Shown: positions 1 through 9,115 of the stretch, piece after piece
Layout of the letters: the number at the start of each line of letters is the position of its first letter
Position numbering within the stretch: position 1 is the stretch's first letter
The notes under the pieces: model-generated
Told to the model about the DNA's origin: nothing
Databases searched by the model: none
Seen by the model: the letters and a program-made list of their open reading frames with translations, nothing else
Program-made: the position numbers and the translations under genes
Source: Planctomicrobium piriforme
GTDB lineage: Bacteria; Planctomycetota; Planctomycetia; Planctomycetales; Planctomycetaceae
NCBI RefSeq assembly: GCF_900113665.1
Contig: NZ_FOQD01000005.1
Coordinates: 124,001 to 188,000, forward strand
DNA: 64,000 nucleotides
Reading direction: 5' to 3'

Positions 1-1
1 T

Positions 2-439
2 GGGCTGACGGACGATCAGGGACACATCGGCACGCCTGCCAACGTGATTGCACCTGGCAAGCGGATGCTCAGTTCACAGACGCCTGTGCTGGTGTTGAAG
101 AAGGGGGAAACGATCCTCTCGACCGGCAGCCCCGGCGGACGGACGATCATCAATACCGTGTTTTGCGTCCTGATGAATGTGTTGCAGTACAACCTCGACC
201 TGCCGACCGCCGTTGCCGAGCCGCGATTCCATCATCAATGGATGCCTGACAAACTTCACTGCGAAGAAGAGCTGGCAACCCGATTCCCCGAGCTCATCGA
301 AGAACTGAAACGCAAGGGGCACGATGTCGTCTTCTCGAACTCGCAGGGAGACGCCCATTCGATCAGCCGCGACCCCGCGACGGGCAAATTGCAGGGCGTC
401 GCCGATGGTCGACGCGGAGGATTTGCCCAAGGCGACTAA
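2..439 (+). CDS. Gamma-glutamyltransferase, C-terminal part (5' end outside window)
   Basis: This is the 3' end of a gamma-glutamyltransferase/acylase-type Ntn-hydrolase gene that starts before the window; reading frame 2 is open from the edge. The visible 145 residues fit the end of the small subunit: GKRMLSSQTP, the STGSPGG loop that closes over the gamma-glutamyl substrate, INTVFCVLMNVL, AVAEPRFHHQW, then a tail ending with the GDAHSI stretch. The family cleaves gamma-glutamyl bonds of glutathione-like substrates in the periplasm or outside the cell. The catalytic Thr and any signal peptide lie outside. The stop TAA is at 437-439, and a heptameric repeat element begins four bases downstream. 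Confidence 0.9.
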   Translation, partial: GLTDDQGHIGTPANVIAPGKRMLSSQTPVLVLKKGETILSTGSPGGRTIINTVFCVLMNVLQYNLDLPTAVAEPRFHHQWMPDKLHCEEELATRFPELIEELKRKGHDVVFSNSQGDAHSISRDPATGKLQGVADGRRGGFAQGD

Positions 440-442
440 GTA

Positions 443-647
443 AAGCACCAAATTCCAAGCACCAAAACTCAAACAAATCACAAATCTCAATAAGTCAGAA
501 TACGGGAGTCAGCATTCCGTTTTGGGCATGCAATCTTTCCAGGTTCATCCAGCTTGCGCGCAAGGGACTAGGCGTCTGGGGACAGTCAGAAAATCACACT
601 GTCCCCTCTTCCCTTTGGCGGTGCTTGAGATTTGGAATTGAATCTCC
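443..647. repeat. Heptameric repeat element 1, with embedded GGGGACA/TGTCCCC hairpin
   Basis: Consecutive 7-bp units run from 443 to 491, including AAGCACC at 443 and again at 457, with AAATTCC between. The inverse-orientation partner lies at 620-640 (GGTGCTT, GAGATTT and so on). Between them, GGGGACAGT (578-586) and ACTGTCCCC (598-606) form a perfect 9-bp stem with an 11-base loop, followed by a pyrimidine-rich stretch. The element fills the space between the converging ends of the gamma-glutamyltransferase and K+ channel genes, so it could also end transcription. No gene is seen in this gap. Confidence 0.6.
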
Positions 648-655
648 CTCGATCG

Positions 656-1711
656 TCAGTTCATCCTCACGCCCCGATAGATTCGCTCGTGCTTCACCTG
701 GCTGCGGGCGAGTTTCGGGATACTGTGCTGGCGGCCAAGCAGGATCACGATGTCATCGGCTTCGAGGATGGTCGTCGCCGCGGGATCGTTCAGAACGGTG
801 CCGTCCCCTTTCCGCAAAGCGACAACGACCACGCCGCGATCAGAAGCGACTTCCACGCTGCCGATCGGCTGCTTGACGAGATCCGAATCCGCCGTGATCT
901 TCACTTCGTGCAGTCCGAGCCCGAGCTGATGCAGTTCGTCGTTCAAGCGGTTTTCAAAGTCATCCCCCGCCAACAGGTCTTCGGCGCTCGGACGATTGAT
1001 GAGCTGGGCGATCTTGTGAGCACCGACCGCTGCCGGCAGCACGACGCGGTTCGCTCCGGAACGGAGCAGCTTCGGCTTGGTGGACGGGTTTTCCGCACGG
1101 GCGATGATTTCAATCGTGTTGTTGATCTCCCTGGCGGTGAGAGTAATGAACACGTTAATGGCGTCGTTCGGAAGGACACAGGTGAGGATGGACGCGCGAT
1201 CCACTCCAGCACTACGCAGCACCCCGTCTTCCGTGGCATCGCCGATGACGACCAGAAAACCTTCCAGTTCGGCCTCGAGCAGGCGGTCGCGATTGGTGTC
1301 GACCACGACGACCGGCTTGCCGGAGCGCTTGAGTTCGGCAGCCAGAATCTGGCCGACGCGGCCATAGCCGCAAATGATGACGTGGCCCGTCAGGCGTTTC
1401 AGTCCTTCGCTCATCCGTCTGGCTCCCAGAGCTTTGTTGATTTCGCCTTCGGCGATCATCTGCACCAGCCCGCCCATGATGTAGGCGGCGGAGCTGCAAC
1501 CGATGATGATAAACAGCATGGTGAAAATGCGCAGCGACGGCTCGGTAATGGGCCGCACTTCGCCGTAGCCGACGCCAAAAATGGTGATCACCACCATGTA
1601 GATGGATTCGATCAGCGTCCATCCGGCCGACCAGTACGCACCGATCGCGACGCACAGCGTCGTAACGAAGACGGTCGCCCCGAGGACGACTTTCCGGACG
1701 GACGAATTCAT
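656..1711 (-). CDS. Two-TM potassium channel with TrkA-N/TrkA-C regulatory domain
   Basis: A Kch/MthK-type K+ channel subunit of 351 residues. It has TM1 (about 6-26), a pore loop with selectivity filter GVGYGE (46-51, versus the usual TVGYGD), TM2 (about 58-80), then a cytoplasmic Rossmann RCK (TrkA-N) domain beginning near 108 with the nucleotide-binding GYGRVGQ, and a TrkA-C domain over roughly the last 85 residues. The subunit should form tetramers in the inner membrane, gated by a nucleotide or ion bound to the RCK ring. The frame is open to 1840. I prefer the ATG at 1711 because TM1 then sits near the N-terminus, but neither start has a clear Shine-Dalgarno. It is divergent from glnD. 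Confidence 0.88.
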   Translation of the reverse strand: MNSSVRKVVLGATVFVTTLCVAIGAYWSAGWTLIESIYMVVITIFGVGYGEVRPITEPSLRIFTMLFIIIGCSSAAYIMGGLVQMIAEGEINKALGARRMSEGLKRLTGHVIICGYGRVGQILAAELKRSGKPVVVVDTNRDRLLEAELEGFLVVIGDATEDGVLRSAGVDRASILTCVLPNDAINVFITLTAREINNTIEIIARAENPSTKPKLLRSGANRVVLPAAVGAHKIAQLINRPSAEDLLAGDDFENRLNDELHQLGLGLHEVKITADSDLVKQPIGSVEVASDRGVVVVALRKGDGTVLNDPAATTILEADDIVILLGRQHSIPKLARSQVKHERIYRGVRMN

Positions 1712-1935
1712 GCAGCCAATCCAGGTGCTGCCGGAGAAACGCTGCGAGTGCGCACAGCGGGCAGAAAAATCATCATAAACGAACCACATGTCGAAGGCCA
1801 GCAGCGAATTGCGGGCTGACGTTGTCCCTCGACCAGCCAAAATTCACGCGGAACCCGAATCAGGCATCCCGCTTGCACGCCGGGACGGAAGTATAAGAGA
1901 ATAGCGATCTTTCACTTTTGGCAGCGGCTCAGCAG

Positions 1936-4620
1936 ATGACAGCGACGAAACCGTCCCCCGTTCATGAAATTGCCCGGCGCAAGGCGCTCATCGCCGCGGT
2001 ACGGGAACGTGCGCGGACGATGTTCGAGGCCGGAACCCCCGGAATTCAGATTGCCGCCGCGATCTGTTCCGGCATTGAAGACGTGCTGCTGTCCCTGATT
2101 GAGGAAACTCTCGAAAGTTTTGGCGACCGGCGCGATTTCGTGGCCAAACAGGGGGCGATTGTCGCCATCGGCGGCACCGGACGCGGGGAACTGGCCCCCT
2201 ATTCCGACATCGATCTTCTGTTTCTGCACAACGCCACCAATGCGGCCGACTTCGACGAGTTCGTCCCCCGCTTTGTGCAAATGTGTTGGGATTCCGGCAT
2301 TCAGCTCGGACACGCCGTCCGGGACGTGAACACCTGTATTGCTCTCAGCCGTCGCGATCCCCAGATCGCTACCGCCCTGATCGAATCCCGACATCTCTGG
2401 GGGAATGAGAAGCTCACACAGACCTTGATCCACCAGTTTCGCAGCCGGGTTGTGAACCGCCGGAAACGGAAATTCATTGAAGACTGCCTGCGGGCCCGCA
2501 GCGAAGGCTGGTCGGCCGAAGGCCCGCTGGCCCAGGAACTCGAACCCGACGTGAAGGCGTCCGCCGGGGGACTGCGCGATCTGCATCTGATTCGCTGGGT
2601 CGCCTATGCCCGTTACGGGATCAAAGATATCGACTCGCTGCGGTTACAGGGCGTCCTCAGCAAGTCGGACGCGACACGGCTGAAAGACGCCTGGGAGTTT
2701 CTGACGAGGCTCCGGATCGACTTGCATTTGTCGACCAATCGCGAGCAGGACAGGCTCACTCGCGATGAACAACTGCGCATTACCCGCGAACGAGGTTTCA
2801 CGGAAACTGCGGAACAGCGGCCGGTCGAGCGCTTCATGCAGGAATATTTCCATCACAGCTCGGAACTGGCGACGATTGCCCAGCGATTTGCTTCGCTGCA
2901 GCGGAGGCGATCGCTCGCGCAAAAAGCCCGTGACATGCTGATGGGTCACCGTGCTGAAGGTTATCTGTACGTCACGCCCGACCAGATCACCGTCGCCGAC
3001 CGGCATCTCCCCAGGATCTGCGCCAGCCTGGAATCGATGCTGCACGTCTATCGATCTTCCGCTCTGTACGATCTGCCGCTCTCTCCGCAGGTGCGGGAAG
3101 CGATCAAACAGGCAGTGCCCAAGCTGGAACCGGTCGTCTCGAAAGAGAGCGCCCGGTTGTTCATGGACATCCTCCGCTGCGTCCGTTCGCTGGGACCGAC
3201 GCTCCGCAGCATGTTCAACACCGGGTTGATCGACCTCGTGATTCCCGATGTCGCCCACATTCGAAATCTGCTGCAGTTCAATCAATACCATCATTTCACG
3301 GTCGACGAACACACGCTGCGGGCGATTGAAACCGTCACCGGCTACGAAACGGACGACACCCCCATCGGGGCCGCCTACCGCGCCATTCGTCACAAGGAAC
3401 TGCTGCATCTGGCGGTGTTTCTGCACGACCTCGGGAAAGGTTTCGAGACCGATCACTGTATCGTCGGAGAAGAGATCGCCCTCCGCATCGGCACTCGACT
3501 GATGCTGCCTGAGTATCAGGTCGAGCAGTTGGCTCTGTTGGTCCGAAGACACCTGGAAATGGCGGACGTGGCCTGGCGGCGCGACATCACCGATCCGGCT
3601 CTGGTGCTAAACTTCAGCCGCGACATCGGATCTCCGGACACGCTGCGGATGCTGTATGTGCTCACCGCGGCAGATGTCACTTCAGTCGGACCTGGCACCT
3701 GGACTCATTGGAAGGCCGGGCTGCTGGCTGAACTGTTCGACCGTTGCCTGGTGATCCTCAGCGGCAAGCGTTATTCGTTCCACGAAGCCGAACGCATCCG
3801 CACGGTGAAGCAGGATGTGCTGTCGATCCTTAGCCATACCGCGCCGCGCGAGCATTTGCCGCAGTGGATCGACTCCCAGTTAGGGGGGTTTTCGTCTTAC
3901 TACCTCACCACGACTTCGCCGAAGCAGATCGCGGCAGATTTGCAGATCATCGAGAAGCTCTCACCCACTGCCATTGAAGTTGTTCCAAGCTGGTCGGCGG
4001 AAACCGGCACGAGCGAATACCGGATCATCACCCGTAATCCGCTGGCAACGACCGGTTGCTTTTACAAGATGTGCGGCGTGCTGACGGCCAAGCGTCTTGC
4101 CATTCTTTCGGCCGACATCAATACGACGGCCGACGGCGTGGTGGTCGACAGTTATCTCGTCATCGATACCGACTACGGCAGCGAGCCGCCCCCATCGCGT
4201 TTCGAGGAAATCGCCGAGACCTTCCGTGATGTGCTGCAGGGGAAAGTGACCGTCGAGTCGCTCTTCATCCGCAACCGCCGGTTCGGCAGCGAACGCATGC
4301 AGACGGTGTCCGACCTCCCGACGCGCGTGCAGATTGACAACGAATCATCGGATACGCGCACGATTATCGATTGCTTTGCTCACGACCGTCCCGGCTTGCT
4401 GTTCACGATTGCCCGGGCCTTGTTCGAACTGAACCTGTCGACCGACCTCGCCAAGATTTCGACGCACTTCGATCAGGTGGTCGACATCTTCTATGTGCAG
4501 GAGCTGGACGGTTCGAAAGTCCGTACGCCTGAACGAATTCGCCAGCTCAAGGAACGACTCGAACAGACGCTGCGGCACTTCGAACAGCACAGTCACAAGC
4601 AGTTCCTCAACGGAAAGTAA
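1936..4620 (+). CDS. glnD: [Protein-PII] uridylyltransferase / uridylyl-removing enzyme
   Basis: GlnD, the bifunctional sensor of glutamine that uridylylates and deuridylylates PII proteins and so sets glutamine synthetase activity. At 894 residues it has the normal family length. The nucleotidyltransferase motif GGTGRGELAPYSDIDLLFL is at about 79-97, the HD uridylyl-removing domain has FLHDLGKG near residue 496, and two ACT domains (roughly 695-775 and 805-885) form the glutamine-binding C-terminus. All the key motifs are present. The ATG at 1936 is chosen; a TTG six codons upstream (1918) is also open. It is followed 2 bp later by a glycosyltransferase gene, so the two are probably cotranscribed. 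Confidence 0.94.
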   Translation: MTATKPSPVHEIARRKALIAAVRERARTMFEAGTPGIQIAAAICSGIEDVLLSLIEETLESFGDRRDFVAKQGAIVAIGGTGRGELAPYSDIDLLFLHNATNAADFDEFVPRFVQMCWDSGIQLGHAVRDVNTCIALSRRDPQIATALIESRHLWGNEKLTQTLIHQFRSRVVNRRKRKFIEDCLRARSEGWSAEGPLAQELEPDVKASAGGLRDLHLIRWVAYARYGIKDIDSLRLQGVLSKSDATRLKDAWEFLTRLRIDLHLSTNREQDRLTRDEQLRITRERGFTETAEQRPVERFMQEYFHHSSELATIAQRFASLQRRRSLAQKARDMLMGHRAEGYLYVTPDQITVADRHLPRICASLESMLHVYRSSALYDLPLSPQVREAIKQAVPKLEPVVSKESARLFMDILRCVRSLGPTLRSMFNTGLIDLVIPDVAHIRNLLQFNQYHHFTVDEHTLRAIETVTGYETDDTPIGAAYRAIRHKELLHLAVFLHDLGKGFETDHCIVGEEIALRIGTRLMLPEYQVEQLALLVRRHLEMADVAWRRDITDPALVLNFSRDIGSPDTLRMLYVLTAADVTSVGPGTWTHWKAGLLAELFDRCLVILSGKRYSFHEAERIRTVKQDVLSILSHTAPREHLPQWIDSQLGGFSSYYLTTTSPKQIAADLQIIEKLSPTAIEVVPSWSAETGTSEYRIITRNPLATTGCFYKMCGVLTAKRLAILSADINTTADGVVVDSYLVIDTDYGSEPPPSRFEEIAETFRDVLQGKVTVESLFIRNRRFGSERMQTVSDLPTRVQIDNESSDTRTIIDCFAHDRPGLLFTIARALFELNLSTDLAKISTHFDQVVDIFYVQELDGSKVRTPERIRQLKERLEQTLRHFEQHSHKQFLNGK

Positions 4621-4622
4621 CG

Positions 4623-5777
4623 TTGGCCGGCGCGTCCTCTCCGTTGCGGGTTGGCTTTCTGTTTGAATATCCGACGCTGAACGGCGGCGAGTTTTCATTG
4701 CTGGCCGTGCTTCGGGAACTGCAGGGAGCGTCGATTGCGCCCGTCGCACTCGCGCCCCCCGCAGGCCCGCTGTCGGCGGCGTTCGCTGAATGCGGCATCC
4801 GACATCTGCCGCTGACGCGCGAGCAGATGACCGTGCCCGACTGGCATCACGAACTCAATCAGGTGATTCGTGATTTCGACCTGCAATTGCTGCACGCCAA
4901 CAGCCTGTCGATGGGCCGCAAACTCGGTGCGGTCTCGCCGCAGTTGGAATGTCCGACGACATGTCATCTGCGGGATATCATCAAGCTCTCCAGCGCTGCC
5001 GTTACTGCGCTGAACGCACATGCGGGGATGATCGCCGTTTCTCAGGCAACGAAGTCGTTTCATGCTCAGCAGGGGCTGAGCAGCGAACGGCAACAGGTGA
5101 TCTATAACGGAATTGCGCTCGAGCAATTTCAACCTCGCCCGCGAACTGGCTGGCTGCATCGCGAACTCGACCTTCCTGCCGATGCCCTTCTCGCCGGCAC
5201 AGTCGGCCAAATCTGTCTGCGGAAAGGTCAGAACGATCTCGCCCAGGCAGCAGTCTTACTACGCGATCGCCTTCCACGGCTGCACTTCCTGTTGATCGGC
5301 GAACGGCATTCGTCCAAGTCAGAGAGCGTCGCCTTTGATGCTGAGATCACCCAGGTGCTTCGTGACGCTGGCATGGAGCATCAGCTACACCGTCTTGGAC
5401 AGCGCAGCGACGTTGACCAGATCTACCCCGAACTCGATGTGCTGATTCATCCCGCCAGGCAGGAACCGCTGGGTCGGGTGTTGCTGGAAGGAGCCGCGTG
5501 CGGCGTTCCGATTGTGGCGACGGATGTGGGGGGAACGCCCGAGATCCTCACGCACGACGAGTCGGCCTGGCTCACTCCGGCATCCGATCCTGCTGCTCTG
5601 GCGGCAGGCGTGGAAGCTGTGTTGAGCGAGTCCAATCGCAGCTCGCTGTTCTCTCAACAGGCCCGGCAAACCATCGTCGACCGATTTTCCATTTCCAGAT
5701 CCGCCCACCAGCATCTGCAGTTCTGGAACGATGTCATCGCAGGCAGTGCGCCGCCATTACGGCCCGGCGGCCTGTGA
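4623..5777 (+). CDS. Glycosyltransferase family 4 protein (GT-B fold)
   Basis: A 384-residue GT-B glycosyltransferase. The N-terminal Rossmann half carries GGEFSLLAVLREL near the acceptor site. The C-terminal half carries the nucleotide-sugar site, with LLIGER, GQRSDVDQIYPELDVLIHPA, and the E-x7-E pattern in EPLGRVLLE followed by GVPIVATDVGGTPE. It transfers a sugar from an NDP donor to an unknown acceptor in the cytoplasm. The start is a TTG only 2 bp after the glnD stop, with GGAAAG a few bases upstream, which suggests coupled translation. Its last 21 bp overlap the 3' end of the convergent deacetylase gene. BshA of bacillithiol synthesis is also GT4, but nothing in the sequence proves that role. 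Confidence 0.82.
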   Translation: MAGASSPLRVGFLFEYPTLNGGEFSLLAVLRELQGASIAPVALAPPAGPLSAAFAECGIRHLPLTREQMTVPDWHHELNQVIRDFDLQLLHANSLSMGRKLGAVSPQLECPTTCHLRDIIKLSSAAVTALNAHAGMIAVSQATKSFHAQQGLSSERQQVIYNGIALEQFQPRPRTGWLHRELDLPADALLAGTVGQICLRKGQNDLAQAAVLLRDRLPRLHFLLIGERHSSKSESVAFDAEITQVLRDAGMEHQLHRLGQRSDVDQIYPELDVLIHPARQEPLGRVLLEGAACGVPIVATDVGGTPEILTHDESAWLTPASDPAALAAGVEAVLSESNRSSLFSQQARQTIVDRFSISRSAHQHLQFWNDVIAGSAPPLRPGGL

Positions 5778-6545
5778 CGAGGGATCAAGATTGGTGCGGG
5801 GGAGTTCCGGACCTGCGAACGTCTGTACCAGGTCTTTCACCACGACGGGCTTGGGGGCGATGAGCATTTCGCCAGCCGCGAAGCCGGAAGAGAGTCCCAG
5901 CACCCTGGCGTGACTTTCCATCAGGCCGAAGATCCGCTTCTTTTGATTTGGAAACTGGGACTGGTACGCCCGCACCGCCTCAAGTTTGGTCTCGAGCGAG
6001 TCCGAAATATCGACGATCATCGTGCCGGCAGCATCATGCGGCGGCAGACTTCCGAATCCCAATGGATACCACAGCAGTTGCCGAATCGTATGGACGGGCA
6101 GCCCGTCGAACTCGCCGTCCCATTTCGTCAAACGCGAGTAGAACACGGCTGCGTCGGTGATCTGCATCGCCTGCCAGTGATCGGGCGAAGCGAGGGGAGT
6201 TTTGTCGGCGATGCCGAGCACAATTTTGGGCCGGTAGCGGCGAAACAGTTTTGCCAGCGCCACTCGAGCTTCGAAGGTATCGAACAGTTTGCGATTGGGC
6301 AGATCGAGCGTGATCCGCATGTGGACGCCCAGAATCTCGGCAGCGCGACGGGCCTCTTCCAGCCGATGTTCCGGCCCGGGGCTGCCGGGCGTGGGCTCTC
6401 CGTCGGTGAGATCGACGATCCCCACCCGATATCCCTGTTTCACCAGGGTGGCGAGGGTTCCGCCGACGGCCACTTCCACATCATCCGGATGTGCTCCCAC
6501 GGCCATCACGTCCAGCTCATCAGGTAGCGAATCAGAGGGAGTCAT
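5757..6545 (-). CDS. PIG-L/LmbE family deacetylase, BshB1-like (GlcNAc-malate deacetylase candidate)
   Basis: A zinc-dependent N-acetylglucosaminide deacetylase of 262 residues. The metal motif AHPDDVEVAVGG follows soon after the start, then DLTDGEPTPGSPGPEHRLEEA, a block typical of the bacillithiol enzyme BshB1. SPDHWQAM carries the second metal-ligand region. BshB1 removes the acetyl group from GlcNAc-malate in bacillithiol synthesis. The open frame continues to 6893, but the upstream part looks non-coding. The ATG at 6545 puts the catalytic motif about 16 residues from the N-terminus, as is usual. The 3' end overlaps that of the GT4 gene by 21 bp in convergent orientation. Family sure; exact substrate probable. 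Confidence 0.82.
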   Translation of the reverse strand: MTPSDSLPDELDVMAVGAHPDDVEVAVGGTLATLVKQGYRVGIVDLTDGEPTPGSPGPEHRLEEARRAAEILGVHMRITLDLPNRKLFDTFEARVALAKLFRRYRPKIVLGIADKTPLASPDHWQAMQITDAAVFYSRLTKWDGEFDGLPVHTIRQLLWYPLGFGSLPPHDAAGTMIVDISDSLETKLEAVRAYQSQFPNQKKRIFGLMESHARVLGLSSGFAAGEMLIAPKPVVVKDLVQTFAGPELPRTNLDPSSQAAGP

Positions 6546-6951
6546 CGGCGAGTTCGGTTGGAGGAAAAAAACGAATACGGTCTTCCGGGCCGTCACATGG
6601 TAATCAATCTGGCGAAAGTTGAACTCCCGAAATCGGCCCAATTCGGGAGCGGGCCCGATGACAATGTCCGGGACGTTCTGGACGGACATACGCAATTGAG
6701 TCCGGACAACCGCTAAAAACTCTCTCGTTTTACCTGCGTCTACGAATGATCTTCGAAAACTCCGACCGCGGATTCTCTTGGGCCAGTTCACCCCAGTGAG
6801 GACATCCGGTATGATTTGGCAGCGGAGCGGTGGCGGACATTGCTCCAGGTCCACGGCGGCGGCACGTTTCCTTATCTTTACCAGGTAACACATTCCCCGG
6901 TAGCCTGCCTGCAGACACTCTCAGACATCCACTTCAGAAAGATTCCGACTA

Positions 6952-8325
<1,374 letters not shown>

Positions 8326-8609
8326 GTTGGGTTTCAAATGGGGGGACAAGGGCAACGTTTGCAGAATTCAGCACGAGACGTTTCAGTTGCCTTCGGCCCC
8401 CTTGCAATTTCACGTCGCCTCGGCTACTGTCCGGGCTTCCGTTTCCGGGGCCAGACTTGGCTTTGGAGCTGAAAGTACCGGCGTCAAAATGGTTTGAGAC
8501 GCTGGCTGTCGATGAGATTGGCCTGGAGCGAGAGGGTTTCAGGCGGTCTCAAAAGTCGATCAGCAGGCGTTTCAAAGAGTTCAAGACAGAAAGCGGAAAG
8601 TTCGGGATC

Positions 8610-8699
8610 ATGGGAGTTAAGAAAACAGGCAAGGGGCGTCGCAAACTGGGCCGGAAAAAACGTCGGATGCGCGCACGAATTCGCCACCGTAAGGGCTAG
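8610..8699 (+). CDS. Very basic 29-residue micro-protein, AURKAIP1/COX24-like (candidate ribosome-associated)
   Basis: A short ORF (ATG 8610, TAG 8697) encodes 29 residues, about half of them Lys or Arg, ending GRKKRRMRARIRHRKG. GGAAAG about 10 bases upstream can serve as a ribosome binding site. The composition and the KKRRMRARIRHRK core resemble the COX24/mS38-type basic peptides (bS22 in mycobacteria) that thread into the small ribosomal subunit, and also the tiny Thx class. The match is by eye on a short, low-complexity sequence, so an unrelated basic peptide is possible. A longer frame overlaps it from 8229, but that runs through the upstream oxidoreductase gene and is not credible. Confidence 0.5.
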   Translation: MGVKKTGKGRRKLGRKKRRMRARIRHRKG

Positions 8700-8730
8700 A
8701 GCAGTTTAAGGGTTAAACACTGCAACGGCA

Positions 8731-8760
8731 GGACCGGCGGGTGCAATCGTGCCCCGGTCC
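8731..8760 (+). terminator. Possible hairpin after the micro-ORF
   Basis: GGACCGG (8731-8737) pairs perfectly with CCGGTCC (8754-8760) around a 16-base loop, 30 bases after the micro-ORF stop. No T-run follows, so intrinsic termination is uncertain. Confidence 0.3.
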
Positions 8761-9115
8761 GATCTGGCGTCGACTCAGAAGCAGTCCGCCTGAATGTGCT
8801 GCAGAGAGCCCATCCGCAATTGTGCCATCACTCGCTTGATGGGCTTTTCTTCGTATGCCGCTGCTTGCGGCGTTGCCTCGATCTGCGCCGCCAAACTGCA
8901 GGAGCTGACGCAGTGCGGCATCGCGAATTTCTCTCTGCCTCGGGAACTCGGCCGCACTTCCTCGAATTCGATGCACGAATCGCATCGTTTCCCGAGACTC
9001 TTCTTGAAAACCCCTTGCCCATTTTGTGCCATCATTCAAGACTTGGCACCCGGAACTGGCGCTCGGCTTCGCAGGCGGGCCGAAATCTCGAAAACTGGAT
9101 TGAAGACCCTTTTCG
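8761..9115. other. Gene-free stretch before the antiporter
   Basis: Short frames exist on both strands, but none has a family motif, a convincing ribosome binding site or sensible composition. I see no repeat and no RNA gene. It presumably holds the promoter of the antiporter gene. Confidence 0.4.

Noticed and set aside
6546..6893. N-terminal extension of the BshB1-like deacetylase
   Set aside because: The family's metal motif starts near residue 15; the extra 116 residues look non-coding.
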